A DNA stretch of 64,000 nt from Allosalinactinospora lopnorensis (lineage in GTDB: Bacteria; Actinomycetota; Actinomycetes; Streptosporangiales; Streptosporangiaceae), in assembly GCF_000981225.1 (NCBI RefSeq), contig NZ_LAJC01000001.1:1-64000 (forward strand), given 5' to 3'. A program made the translations under genes and the position numbers. Position 1 is the stretch's first letter. Every line of letters begins with the position of its first letter. Positions 17,764 to 26,813 of this stretch are shown in pieces. The notes below the pieces were generated by a model, which made no database searches, had not been told where the DNA came from, and saw only the letters and a list, made by a program, of their open reading frames with translations.

Positions 17764-20216
17764 ATGGCACCACAGACCGCGCCCGCGCGGCAGAACCTTC
17801 CCCTCGAACCGACCAGCTTCATCGGCCGCGGACGCGACCTCAGCGATCTCCTCCGGCTACTCGGATCAGACCGGCTGATCACGTTATGCGGCGTGAGCGG
17901 GGTCGGTAAGACCAGATTGGCGCTACGGGTCGCAGCCCAGGCGATCGCTTCCTTTCCCGATGGCGTGTGGTTGGCCGAGCTCGCCGACGTTTCCACCCGC
18001 GAGGAGATCGTCTCGCGCATCGCGGCGGCCGTGGGGATAGCCGAGGAGGCCGACCGCGACCTGTCCGGGACGCTCTTCGACGCGCTGCGCGGGCGACACC
18101 TGCTGCTGGTACTGGACGGCTGCGACGCCGTCATCGGCGAGGTCGCCGCGCTCGGGCGGGCGCTGCTCGACGCCTGCCCCTCGACCTCGCTCCTTCTCAC
18201 CAGTGAGGAGCCGGCGCGCATCAGCGGCGAGGCGATCTGGCGGGTCCCCCCGCTCTCGCTGCCATCGCGGCAGGGCGATCCCGCCCTGGCCGACTCCGAG
18301 GCCGTGCGGCTGTTCATCGAACGCTCCCAAGGGCCCGGCTCCACTGTCTGCCCCCACCAGTTGCGCACGATCACCGATATCTGCCGCCGGCTCGACGGCA
18401 TCCCGCTGTGCATCGAGCTCGCCGCGGCGTGGATGCGGTTCCGCTCCCCCGATGAGATCGCCGATCTGCTCACCGCCCGCTTTCCGCAGCTGACCGATCA
18501 GGAGCGCGGTGTGCCCACCCGGCGGCGAATCCTGCACGCCGTCCTCGACTGGAGCAACTCGCTGCTGAGCGATTCCGAGCAGACGCTGCTGCGGCGGCTC
18601 TCCGTCTTCTGCGACTGGGACCTGGAGCTGGCCGAGCGCATCTGCTCTGATGAGGAGCTGCCCGAGGCGGAGATCCTGGACGCCGCCTCAGCGCTGGTGG
18701 ACCGCTCCCTGGTCACCCTCACCGGTGAGTACCAGGGCCGGGTCCGCTACCGGCTGCCCCGTGCTGTGCGCCGGTACGCCGCCGAGCACCTGGCCGCCTC
18801 CGGCGAGGAGGAGCGCTCCGTACCCGCCACTGTGGCCAGATGCTGCGGCTCGCCGAGGAGTTCGGGCACGTGGCCGTGCTCGGCAGGGCGATGCCCTGGG
18901 CAGAGCGGCACGGGTTTCGGCACCGCATCGCCGCCGAATACGACAACCTGCGCTCGGTCCTGCACCGATCCGCCGAACGCGGCGATACCGAAACCGGGTT
19001 GCGCCTGTGTGTGGGCCTGCGCGCGTTCTGGGTGAGCGGCCGCCACTTCTCCGAAGGCTCCCACTGGAGCGACCTCTTCCTGCGCATGGACCGCACCGAC
19101 CAGGGACTGCGCGGGCGGGCCATGGTGCGCCGCGCCGAACTCGCCTGGGCACAGAACGATTTCCGGCTCGCGAGGAAAATCGGAGAGGAGGGGCTGCCGT
19201 GGTGCCGCACGGCCGGTGACACCGAGTCGGTCCTCCTCACGCTGAACCTCCTCACCATGATGGACATCCGCGACAACGACCACGAGAGCGCCCAGGACCG
19301 GCTCAGCGAGACGCTCAAGCTCGCCCGCGAGAGCGGCGACCTGTGGAACGAGGCCCTCGCCCTTTGCGCGCGGGGAGCGCTCACCGCCCGCGAGGGCGAC
19401 TTCCCCGGCGCCGACGTGCTCTACGGTACGGCGCTGCTGATCCTGCGCGGCATCGACCATCGGTGGGGTGTCGGGGCCACCCTGATCGGCCACGCGAGTG
19501 TCGCCGAGTCGCAGAGCGACCTGGACGTGGCCGACCGCTGCTACCGCGAGGCACTGGACATCCAGCGCGATATCAGCGCCGTACCGGAGCTCGCGCGTTG
19601 CCTGGCCGGGGTGGGACGGGTCGCGCACGCCCAAGGCGCCGTCACCCAGGCATACGACTACCTCAGCGAGAGCCTCCTCCTCAGCCACAGCACCGGGCAG
19701 CGCGCGGGTGTGGCCCAAGCGCTCGCCACCATCGCCCGGCTGGCCGCCCACGACGGCTTCCCCGAAGGGGCGTGCCGCCTCGCGGGGGCGGCCTCGGCCA
19801 TCGGCGAGAGCGCTGGATTGCCCGCCTCCTCCTGGCCGCTGCGGGACGGGGAGTCCGGTTCCGATCCGAAGACGCTGTCGTCCTGGTGGGCGGAGGGGCG
19901 CGCCCTCGGGCTCGACGAGGCTGTCGCGATGGCGCTGCGCATCACCGAAGCCGGCCGGGTTCCGCGCCCCCGCACGCCGCCCGCGCCCGTGACCGCACCG
20001 CCCCCCGAGGAGACCCTGACCCCCCGTGAGCAGGAGGTCGCGCAGCTCATCGGCGGTGGCAAGAGCAACCGCGAGATCGCCGAGGCGCTGTTCATCACCC
20101 CGGCGACGGTCGCGCGGCACGTCGCCAACATCAACCGGAAGACCGGGTTCAACTCCCGCAAGCAGATCGCGGCCTGGATCGACGATCACCAGAACGGAGA
20201 ATCCGTCTCGTCCTAA
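17764..20216 (+). pseudogene. Second ATPase-TPR-LuxR regulator, frameshifted in the middle
   Basis: Starts at ATG 17764 with GAAGG just upstream. It is a paralogue of the preceding gene in the same order of domains: LEPTSFIGRGRDLSDL, Walker A LCGVSGVGKTRLALRVA, Walker B LLLVLDGCD, winged helix ILHAVLDWSNSLLSDSEQTLLRRLSVF, then TPR-like repeats and a C-terminal LuxR helix-turn-helix LTPREQEVAQLIGGGKSNREIAEALF. At GAGGAGGAGCGC (18805-18816) the frame shifts by -1: one frame reads AASGEEER and turns to nonsense, the other continues ALRTRHCGQMLRLAEEFGHV, the expected family sequence. One missing G restores GAG-GAG-GAG-GCG-CTC. As given, the coding sequence is two separate frames (to 19035 and from about 18810). 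Adjacent tandem position suggests duplication. Confidence 0.8.
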
Positions 20217-20653
20217 ACCCAATGAACCGGGCTGATCTGGGCATACGTCTACTACATACCGAAATCCACGAATCTACATATGCAACTGCACAAGTGTATG
20301 CATGTGCAGGAGTCGGGCGAGCGTTAGGGTTGCTCTATGAGATCGCACTCCGCCGTGACCCGAACGGTGATCGTCACGAGCGCGGCTCAGGCGCCCTTGG
20401 GCGCGAAACTCCGGGGACCCGCGGAGTCAACGGATGGAGACCGACCCGTCCTACACCCCGCCCCACACCTGTCGGGGGCGGAGGAACGTACGGTCCCCTT
20501 CCGTCCCGGGTCGACCTTGGAGACCGTGCCGCCGCGGGTGCGCAGAGGGGAGGCACCCGCGGCGACGACGGTCACAGCGTTACCGGGCTCGCCACGTGGA
20601 GGGGGCGTGACGGGCCCGGGCCGCGAGCACAGCGACGCGACCCTGGGGGACGC
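20217..20653. other. AT-rich promoter-like region before the ANL fragment
   Basis: 437 bases without a convincing gene. The left part (20235-20310) is distinctly AT-rich and contains CTACATA twice (20251-20279 area) and the dyad at 20286-20309. The right 340 bases are GC-rich and noncoding as far as I can tell. Confidence 0.4.
20286..20309. promoter_or_regulatory. Inverted repeat in AT-rich upstream DNA
   Basis: CTGCACA (20286-20292) and TGTGCAG (20303-20309) are perfect 7-base arms around a 10-base AT-rich centre. It lies between the second LuxR gene and the ANL fragment and could be an operator for the latter or for an unseen transcript. Confidence 0.4.
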
Positions 20654-21505
20654 ATGACGGGGAACCCGCTACCCCGCTCTCTCGCACCGCCGCACACGCG
20701 AGACACCGGCGCGGAGCCGATCGGCACTATCACAGGGGGCCTTCTCGATCGGCTGCGGCGTCGTGGCGGAAACGCCACGGTAAGCGACTCCCGCGGTCCG
20801 GCGACCGACGCCGTCGCGTTCGCGAGCACGATCGAACGCGCGGCCACCGGGCTGGGCCGCCGAGGGGTGTGCCCCGGCGACGTCGTGGGCGTCCTGGCGC
20901 CGGTATCGCCGGTCAGACTCACCGCGGTCTACACCGTCATGGCGGTCGGCGGAATCGCGCTACCGCTGGAGCTCGCCTCGGACCGGGAGACGCAGATCGA
21001 TGTCCTCACCGAGACGGACGCCCGGTTGCTCCTGGTCACCGCCTCCCTCGCCGGAACCGCGCTGGGGCTGGCCGAGCGGTCGCGGGTGCGCCAGGTCATC
21101 GCGTTCGGCGAGGCACCCGAGACCACCCCCTTCGAGGAGCTGCTGCTTCCCGGCACCGACAGCGGCGGCTACGATCCCGCCCGCGGCCTGTTCAACAACG
21201 GCATCCTCGACTACCAGGCCACCAGCGAGGGAGTCGTTACCACGCTGTACGGGCACACCGACCTCCTCAACCTGTTCCGCCGGTTCGGCGCCGAACTCGA
21301 ACTCAGCCGAAGCGATGTCGTAGCGGTGGAGCCGGGCATGGCCGAGCCCGCGCGGACCGCTCTCGCCGCTCTCGCCCTGTGGCAGGGAGTCTCCGTGGTC
21401 ACGACGGCGGCCGAGACGGAACCGGAGATCCGGCGCGACCTTGCGGCGGCCTGCGCCACTGTGCGCGGCGCTCCCGTTCCCACGCGCATGGCCGCACGCG
21501 GCTGA
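20654..21505 (+). CDS. N-terminal half of an ANL (acyl-CoA synthetase/adenylation) enzyme, no P-loop
   Basis: About 283 residues from ATG 20654 with TGGGGGA just upstream. The segment ERAATGLGRRGVCPGDVVGVLAPVSPVRLTAVYTVMAVGGIALPLELASDRETQIDVLTETDARLLLVTASLAGTALGLAE is the classic A1-A2 part of acyl-adenylating enzymes. Where the A3 P-loop (SSGTTGxPKG) should follow, the sequence reads YQATSEGVVTTLYGHTDLLNLF, so the Gly-Thr-Thr-Gly-Lys loop is lost. The protein then stops after what would be A4, without the A5-A10 motifs or the mobile C-terminal domain. It therefore should not adenylate. It may be a decayed gene, or a binding protein derived from the enzyme. The intact reading frame and ribosome site favour a translated product. 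Confidence 0.65.
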   Translation: MTGNPLPRSLAPPHTRDTGAEPIGTITGGLLDRLRRRGGNATVSDSRGPATDAVAFASTIERAATGLGRRGVCPGDVVGVLAPVSPVRLTAVYTVMAVGGIALPLELASDRETQIDVLTETDARLLLVTASLAGTALGLAERSRVRQVIAFGEAPETTPFEELLLPGTDSGGYDPARGLFNNGILDYQATSEGVVTTLYGHTDLLNLFRRFGAELELSRSDVVAVEPGMAEPARTALAALALWQGVSVVTTAAETEPEIRRDLAAACATVRGAPVPTRMAARG

Positions 21506-21533
21506 TCGCGTAGCGGCGGTCCCGGCCGGGCCG

Positions 21534-22031
21534 CTATTCGGGCACGTCGATCTCGAACCATGCGACGTGTGTACTCTCGGTCCAGTACTCGCCGCAGCGG
21601 GACGTGCAGCTCTCGATGATGAGCTTGCCTCGCCCGTAGTCGCCGTTCTCCTCGCGCTCCGTTCCGGTCGCACCGTCCGGGCCGCGGTTCTTCTCCCCCT
21701 GATCGGCCACGGCCACCCGAACCTGGTCGCGCTCGGTGCGGATGAACAGCGTCATCACGCCGCCGATCTGCCCTGAGCGCGAATGCAGCAGCGCGTTGGT
21801 GGCGAGTTCGCTGGCGGCGAGCTCGGCGTCGTCCACGAGGGAAGCGGGGTTGTCCGTCTTCTCCAGGAACTCGCGTACCCGGGCGCGGATCGACCGTACG
21901 GCCGTCAGGTTGCCGACACAGCTCCAGACCGTGTGATCGGTGGCGACCTCGGAGAGTTCAGCCGCGTCCAACGTGGGAGCATCGAACGGGTCAACAGCGG
22001 CGTATTCCTCCACTCGCTGCGAATCGGTCAT
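21534..22031 (-). CDS. RsbW-like ATP-binding protein (HATPase_c_2)
   Basis: About 165 residues from the ATG at 22031, with GGGAGTG upstream. A GHKL-type ATPase fold is visible: DDAELAASELATNALLHSRS (N-box), VRVAVADQGEKN (G1 box) and YGRGKLIIESCTSRCGEYW (G2 region). Such single-domain proteins resemble anti-sigma kinase RsbW and are abundant in filamentous actinomycetes, where they phosphorylate anti-sigma antagonists or bind sigma factors. The N-terminal 40 residues are acidic and unstructured. No partner STAS protein or sigma factor is adjacent, so its target is unknown. Confidence 0.85.
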   Translation of the reverse strand: MTDSQRVEEYAAVDPFDAPTLDAAELSEVATDHTVWSCVGNLTAVRSIRARVREFLEKTDNPASLVDDAELAASELATNALLHSRSGQIGGVMTLFIRTERDQVRVAVADQGEKNRGPDGATGTEREENGDYGRGKLIIESCTSRCGEYWTESTHVAWFEIDVPE

Positions 22032-22432
22032 CCGCGCGTCACTCCCAATCACCACCCGGCAGTAGCCGACGGCCTTCACCCTAGACAACCGCGCACCACG
22101 ACCAGGACAGCACATGGGGGCCCAACCGATCTCGAATACCCCACAAAACGCGGCCACATGTCCCTTACCGATACGGCAAAGGACACCTTAAGAAGCCGAA
22201 AAACACACCGTGACCTGCAACTCCGCCTCGGCGAAGCTCCAAGGGGAGACGCGGGGGCCGGGCGGTTCGCCCCCATCGAGGGACGTCGGCTCCAATTACG
22301 ACACAATCTGGTCAACTTCCCGCCGGCGAAAACCCCCGAAGATCGCGTTCGCCGACAAACCCGACAGCGGGAAAAGTCGGACCGGACGCGGCAGCCCGCA
22401 TCAGAGCCCGAGGCGGCAACGGAATGCGGGGC
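22032..22432. other. Intergenic region, nothing recognised
   Basis: About 400 bases between the RsbW-like gene and the GNAT gene. Two short frames give Arg-rich products and are not credible. I see no strong hairpin; the stretch should contain the promoter of the RsbW-like gene at its left end and the 3' flank of the GNAT gene at its right. Confidence 0.35.
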
Positions 22433-23275
22433 CTAGAAGAGCACCGACATAACAGCGTCGACCTCGCGGAACCCCACGCGGCTATAGGTGGCGCGGGCGG
22501 GAGTGTTGAAATCGTTGACATACAGAGTGACGTGTGGGGCGATCTCGGTCAGCGCGTACCGCACAACGGCCGCCATGCCCGCCACCGAGTAGCCCTGTCC
22601 CCGCAGGTCCGGATGCACCCACACGCCCTGGATCTGGCACGCGTGGGGAGTGACGGCTCCGACCTCGGCCTTGAAGACGACGCGGCCGTCCTCGATCCGG
22701 GCGAACGAACGACCGGTGCGCACGAGCTCCTCGACGCGTGCGCGGTACAGCGCACCGCCGTCGCCGGAGTCCGGCGGCACACCGACCTCCTCGGTGAACA
22801 TCGCGACGCAGGCCGGCAGGATGGTGCCGAGTTCGCCCATTCTCACCCGCCGCACCATAGGGTCGGGCTCGATCCGGGACGGCTCCGACATTTCCAGGAC
22901 CGGCTGGCGTGTCCGGATGGCGCGGGCCGGGCCCCACGACGGTCCGAGGCGCTCCCAGAATGCGCCCACGGCATCGATCGGACCGACGATCGAGGAACAG
23001 CGGCGCCCCTGCCAGCGCGCCTGCTCGGAAAAATGCCGGATGGCCACGGGGCCGGCGTTGACCGGGACCAGGTTGGCGCCCGAGTAGCACAGCGCGGTGA
23101 GGTTTCCGCGCTCGACGTATCCCCACACCTCAGCGCCGAGACGGCTGCTGTCGAGCCCTGATGCGCGCAGTCGGGAGCTGACGAAGACGTTGCCGACAGG
23201 ATCGGCGTCCAGCAGGGCATAGACGGAATCCCGGTCGCGTTCGCCGAGTACCCGCACCGATGAGGTCCGCAGCAC
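22433..23275 (-). CDS. DUF4081-GNAT N-acetyltransferase
   Basis: 280 residues. The N-terminal half (SVRVLGERDRDSVYALLDADPVGNVFVSSRL ... WGYVERGNLTALCYSGANLVPV) is the DUF4081 domain, itself a GNAT-like fold. The C-terminal half carries the acetyl-CoA site IQGVWVHPDLRGQGYSVAGMAAVVRYAL and ends with LYVNDFNTPARATYSRVGFREV. In many actinobacteria this gene follows dxr-rseP-ispG and precedes proS. Here it lies on the same strand as that block but is separated from ispG by about 3.8 kb of inserted genes. The substrate is unknown. The start follows family habit (LRTSSVRVLGERDRD). Confidence 0.9.
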   Translation of the reverse strand: MLRTSSVRVLGERDRDSVYALLDADPVGNVFVSSRLRASGLDSSRLGAEVWGYVERGNLTALCYSGANLVPVNAGPVAIRHFSEQARWQGRRCSSIVGPIDAVGAFWERLGPSWGPARAIRTRQPVLEMSEPSRIEPDPMVRRVRMGELGTILPACVAMFTEEVGVPPDSGDGGALYRARVEELVRTGRSFARIEDGRVVFKAEVGAVTPHACQIQGVWVHPDLRGQGYSVAGMAAVVRYALTEIAPHVTLYVNDFNTPARATYSRVGFREVDAVMSVLF

Positions 23276-23661
23276 CCCGCATCACCTCACCTGGTAGCAG
23301 CCGCCGCGAGTAACCGGACCGCCGCACGTGCCGTCATCGTAACCGGACCGCCTCCCGAACAGTCGTGAGCCTCACGCTTCCAGACTAATCGACCACCCCT
23401 CCATGGGATGACTGGACACTCTGCGGGTACGGCGGGTACGGAAGCACCGCCACCCGGTCGCGTTCGCGTTCCGCCTGCGGCGCTCCAGAGCATACGGGGA
23501 CGGCACGGCGGTTCCTCCCCGCGCGCTCCGACCGCTCTTCGAGGAGAGGCGGAGCCGGTGCGGTCGCAGCAGGCGGCCCGGCCCCATTCGGCCTTCGGCG
23601 CCCCTCTCGGCACTTCCGGCTCGATAGCATCGACTCCGAACGTCGGCACTAGGGAGCGACA
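23276..23661. other. Intergenic region between divergent GNAT and AsnC genes
   Basis: About 385 bases with no gene I can support; frames here are Arg/Pro-rich. It should carry the promoters of the minus-strand GNAT gene and the plus-strand AsnC gene. AGGGAG at 23650-23655 is the ribosome site for the latter. Confidence 0.4.
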
Positions 23662-24156
23662 TTGCGTTTGGATCGCGTCGACGAGCGGATCATCGCGATT
23701 CTCGGGGGCGACGCGCGCACGAGTTTCGCCGATATCGGAGCGGCGGTCGGCCTGTCAGCGTCGGCGGTCAAGCGGCGGCTGGACCGGCTCGTCGAATCGG
23801 GGGCCGTACGCGGGTTCACGGTGGTGCTGGAGCCTTCGGCGATCGGATGGACCACCGAGGCCTACATCGAGCTCTACTGCCGCGCGCGCACCTCACCAGC
23901 GGAGATCAGGTCGGGGCTGGCCCGGTACGCCGAGGTCACGTCGGCCTGCACGATCACCGGTGAGGCGGACGCTCTCGTCCACGTGCGCGCCCGCGACACC
24001 CACCACCTTGAGGAGACCATCGAGCGCATCTGCGCCGAGCCGTTCGTGGTCCGGACCAAGAGCACCCTCGTGCTGTCACGGCTGGTCGAGCAGCCCATGC
24101 TGGCGGGAGCCGCCGATCAGTCCTCCGGCAGCTCCACCGGCGCGAGTTCCTCGTAG
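23662..24156 (+). CDS. Lrp/AsnC family transcriptional regulator
   Basis: 164 residues from a TTG start with AGGGAG upstream. The N-terminal helix-turn-helix is RLDRVDERIIAILGGDARTSFADIGAAVGLSASAVKRRLDRLVESGAVRGFTV, followed by the RAM ligand-binding domain (SACTITGEADALVHVRARDTHHLEETIERI). Lrp/AsnC proteins sense amino acids. It converges on and overlaps by 40 bases the davB-like gene, and is the obvious candidate to regulate the amino-acid oxygenase/amidase pair next door in response to lysine or arginine. The C-terminal 15 residues, which lie in the overlap, are Ser/Ala-rich and nonconserved. The regulatory assignment is inferred from proximity only. Confidence 0.9.
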   Translation: MRLDRVDERIIAILGGDARTSFADIGAAVGLSASAVKRRLDRLVESGAVRGFTVVLEPSAIGWTTEAYIELYCRARTSPAEIRSGLARYAEVTSACTITGEADALVHVRARDTHHLEETIERICAEPFVVRTKSTLVLSRLVEQPMLAGAADQSSGSSTGASSS

Positions 24157-25817
24157 CGGTCCCCCGGACCGGGGTTGGCCCGGTCGGTTCCACCGCCGAA
24201 GTGGCGCATCACCCCCCAGACGGCGTTGAGAGCGCTCTGCACGGCGCCCTCGGCCCATCCGGCCGTCCAGGAGATGTCGTCCCCGGCGAGGAAGAACCCG
24301 CGGTGCCGCTCCTCCAGCAGGTCCTGTTTGAAGTGGGTGAAGAGCCGACGCTGGTACCGGTAGTGGCCGGGCAGGTTCGCCTTGAAGGCCCCCATGAAAT
24401 AGGGCTCGGCCTCCCAGGAGACCGTGACCGGGTCGCCGATGATGTGCGACCGGATGTCGACGCCCGGGTAGATCTGGCCGAGCGAGGCGAGCATGACCTC
24501 CATGCGCTCGTCCGCGGAGAGCGGCAGCCACTTCAGCGAGTCGTCGCACCAGGTGTAGGACAGGCAGATGGCCGCCGGCCCGTCGCCTTCGCCGTCGATC
24601 AGGTAGGTGCCGCGCGTCATGCGGTCGGTGAGCGTCATGCTCATCGTGTCGCGGCCGGTCGCGGGGTCCGCGTCCTTCCAGAACGGGCGGTCCACCGGGA
24701 CGAACAGCTTCGACGACTCCATGTAGTGCGTGCGCTCGATCGCGGTCCAGTGGTCGATCGGCAGCAGGCTCTCGTCGCAGGCGATCTTGCTCAGCAGCAT
24801 CCAACTCTGCGCGGTGAAAACAGCGGCCGGATAGGTCCGGATCCCGCCGGAGGCGTCGGTGACGGTCACGTTCTGCGCTGCTGTGCGCCGCAGGCCGGTG
24901 ACAGCGGGCCGGGGCCCACCGCCGTGCAGCGACGCCAGACTGGTGCCGTGCGGCCAGTGCACCGCCTTGGTCGGAACGCGTTCCCACAGGCGCAGCGGGA
25001 GCTGCTGGCAGCCGCCCACGATACTCCGGTGGTCGTCATCGGCCCCGGTGTAGGTGACCCGCAGGATCTCCAGGATGGAATTCGGGAAATCGGTGTCCCA
25101 GCCGCCGGTACCGAAGCCGACCTGACCGAAGATCTCGCGGTGGCGGAACGAGGAGAACGCCGGGGAGTCGCAGAGGAACCCGTAGAAGGTCTGGTTGTCC
25201 AGCCGGGCCACGAGCTCGTTCCAGATCCGCTTCATCCGGGGCACGTCGCGCTCCCGGATGGCGCGCTGCATCTCCGTGTGCCGCGCCCCCTGCCCCAGGG
25301 TCTCGCTCCAGGCCCGCGCGACCTCCTGAAAGACGTCGGGGAGGTCGTCGGTGGTGCGCGCGTAGTGCGTCCTGCCCTTGAGGTCGACGACGGTACTGGG
25401 GGTGACGGGCGCCAGCGGGTTGGGGAACGGGGTGGTCCGCAGTCCCAGCTTGTCGACGTAGTGGAACAGCGAGGTCGAGGACGGCGGGAAACGCATGGCG
25501 CCCATCTCGGCGACCACGCCCGCGCCGCCCGGGCGGCCGGGCAGCCGCTCGCTCCGGAGCCGGCCGCCGATCTCGCCGGCCTCGTACACCACCGGTTTGA
25601 GCCCCATCTTCATCAGCTCGTAGGCGGCGACGATGCCGGAGAGCCCGCCGCCGATCACGGCGACCTCGGTGCCGTGGCAGTCCGGCGGGACCGATCCGAG
25701 CCCGGCCGGGTGCGCAAGGTAGTCGTCGTAGCCGAACGGGAAGTCCGGACCGCACATGGTGAGCGGTCGCTCGGGCGACGGGCCGGCGGGCACAGAGGTG
25801 GGCACAGCAGACGTCAT
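24117..25817 (-). CDS. davB: Flavin monoamine oxidase family amino-acid 2-monooxygenase (DavB-like)
   Basis: 566 residues, the size of Pseudomonas L-lysine 2-monooxygenase. AAGGAGGAG precedes the ATG. Near the N-terminus MCGPDFPFGYDDYLAHPAGLGSVP and the FAD fold EVAVIGGGLSGIVAAYELMKMGLKPVVYEAGEIGGRL, then MGAMRFP, VGFGTGGWDTDFPNS and FFLAGDDISWTAGWAEGAVQSALNAVWG, match DavB closely as I remember it. DavB oxidatively decarboxylates L-lysine to 5-aminovaleramide; the close relative in Streptomyces acts on L-arginine to give 4-guanidinobutyramide. The amidase gene directly upstream would hydrolyse the amide. Which amino acid is used cannot be decided by eye. It forms a two-gene operon with the amidase (63-base gap) and its 3' end overlaps the convergent asnC gene. 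Confidence 0.87.
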   Translation of the reverse strand: MTSAVPTSVPAGPSPERPLTMCGPDFPFGYDDYLAHPAGLGSVPPDCHGTEVAVIGGGLSGIVAAYELMKMGLKPVVYEAGEIGGRLRSERLPGRPGGAGVVAEMGAMRFPPSSTSLFHYVDKLGLRTTPFPNPLAPVTPSTVVDLKGRTHYARTTDDLPDVFQEVARAWSETLGQGARHTEMQRAIRERDVPRMKRIWNELVARLDNQTFYGFLCDSPAFSSFRHREIFGQVGFGTGGWDTDFPNSILEILRVTYTGADDDHRSIVGGCQQLPLRLWERVPTKAVHWPHGTSLASLHGGGPRPAVTGLRRTAAQNVTVTDASGGIRTYPAAVFTAQSWMLLSKIACDESLLPIDHWTAIERTHYMESSKLFVPVDRPFWKDADPATGRDTMSMTLTDRMTRGTYLIDGEGDGPAAICLSYTWCDDSLKWLPLSADERMEVMLASLGQIYPGVDIRSHIIGDPVTVSWEAEPYFMGAFKANLPGHYRYQRRLFTHFKQDLLEERHRGFFLAGDDISWTAGWAEGAVQSALNAVWGVMRHFGGGTDRANPGPGDRYEELAPVELPED

Positions 25818-25880
25818 CAGTCGGCTCCTCCTTGGCGGAACGGCGAGAGGGCGGCAGAGGTCTCGGGGTGGGGACGGGGG

Positions 25881-26729
25881 TCAACCGGAGCCGGGCTCGG
25901 TGAGCGCCGCGTAGAGTCCGGGGCGCCGGTCGGCCAGGTAGGTGTTGTCCCGCCGCGCGGTGCGCAGCACGGTGGGATCGACGTCGGCGACCAGCAGCTC
26001 CTCGCCGGCGCCGGCCCGCAGCAGCTCGGTGCCCCCTGGGGCGACCAGGCAGCTCGACCCGCAGTAGTCGAGCTCGCCCTCGGTGTCGCAGCGGTTGACA
26101 TAGGCGATGTAGAGCTGGCTCTCGAAGGCGCGCGCGGGCACCAGCGAGGTCGCGATGCCGGTGTGCGGGTGCATCAGCGCGGTGGGAACGAGCAGCAGTT
26201 CGGTGCCCGAGAGCGCGTGCGCCCGCACCGCCTCGGGAAACTCGACGTCGTAGCAGATGAGCATGCCGAGGCGCAGCCCACCGAGCGTGGCCTGGACGAC
26301 CGGGTCGTCGCCCGGGCTGTAGGCGGCACGGTCGAGCTCGCCGAAGAGGTGCGCCTTGCGGTACCCGGCGAGTGGGGCACCGGCGGCGCCGACGAGCTGG
26401 ACGGCGTTGTAGATCCGGCCGCCGTCGCTCTCCGGGTAGCCGTACGCGATCGCCACGCCGGTCTCGGCGGCGATGCGGCCGACCTCCCGCGCGACCGGGC
26501 CGTCGGAGGGCTCGGCCAGCCGGGCGACATCAGCGCCGATGTTGTAGCCCGTCAAGGACATCTCAGGGCCGACCAGCAACCGGGCGCCGGCTTCAGCGGC
26601 CGCGCGGGCGACACCGGCGAGGCGGGTGAGCGCACCACGGGGGTCGCCCCCCGGAGCCGTGCCCTGGTCCAGCGCGATACGCAGGGGCACTGCACCGATG
26701 GCGGCCCCGGTGCCTCCGGACCGGCTCAT
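25881..26729 (-). CDS. davA: Nitrilase-family amidase (DavA-like, 5-aminovaleramidase)
   Basis: About 282 residues from ATG 26729, preceded by GGAAGGGGGAGG. The Glu-Lys-Cys catalytic triad of the carbon-nitrogen hydrolase superfamily is seen in LLVGPEMSLTGYNIG (Glu), YRKAHLFGELDRAAYSPGD (Lys) and LGMLICYDVEFPEAVRAHALSGTELLLVPTALM (Cys). The neighbourhood words TGYNIG, GELDR and CYDVEFPE are shared with Pseudomonas DavA, which releases ammonia from 5-aminovaleramide. It is first in the operon with the DavB-like monooxygenase, so it should hydrolyse the amide that enzyme makes (5-aminovaleramide or 4-guanidinobutyramide). The promoter region upstream is unusually AT-rich with two small palindromes. 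Confidence 0.86.
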   Translation of the reverse strand: MSRSGGTGAAIGAVPLRIALDQGTAPGGDPRGALTRLAGVARAAAEAGARLLVGPEMSLTGYNIGADVARLAEPSDGPVAREVGRIAAETGVAIAYGYPESDGGRIYNAVQLVGAAGAPLAGYRKAHLFGELDRAAYSPGDDPVVQATLGGLRLGMLICYDVEFPEAVRAHALSGTELLLVPTALMHPHTGIATSLVPARAFESQLYIAYVNRCDTEGELDYCGSSCLVAPGGTELLRAGAGEELLVADVDPTVLRTARRDNTYLADRRPGLYAALTEPGSG

Positions 26730-26786
26730 GCCTCCCCCTTCCGACGTCGTCAATCCTCCACTGTAATCGCAGAATCCCGCATTTTC

Positions 26787-26813
26787 TTTGCAAAATACGT
26801 GGCAATTATTGCC
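26787..26813 (-). promoter_or_regulatory. AT-rich palindromes upstream of davA, possible AsnC/Lrp site
   Basis: TTTGCAAA (26787-26794) and GGCAATTATTGCC (26801-26813) are palindromes within about 60-85 bases upstream of the davA start, in the most AT-rich stretch of the local 10 kb. Lrp/AsnC proteins bind AT-rich imperfect dyads, so this is a reasonable operator candidate for the neighbouring AsnC regulator. Confidence 0.45.

Noticed and set aside
20337-20657. Plus-strand 106-residue frame before the ANL fragment
   Set aside because: Low-complexity Pro/Arg/Thr product, no ribosome site, no family resemblance.
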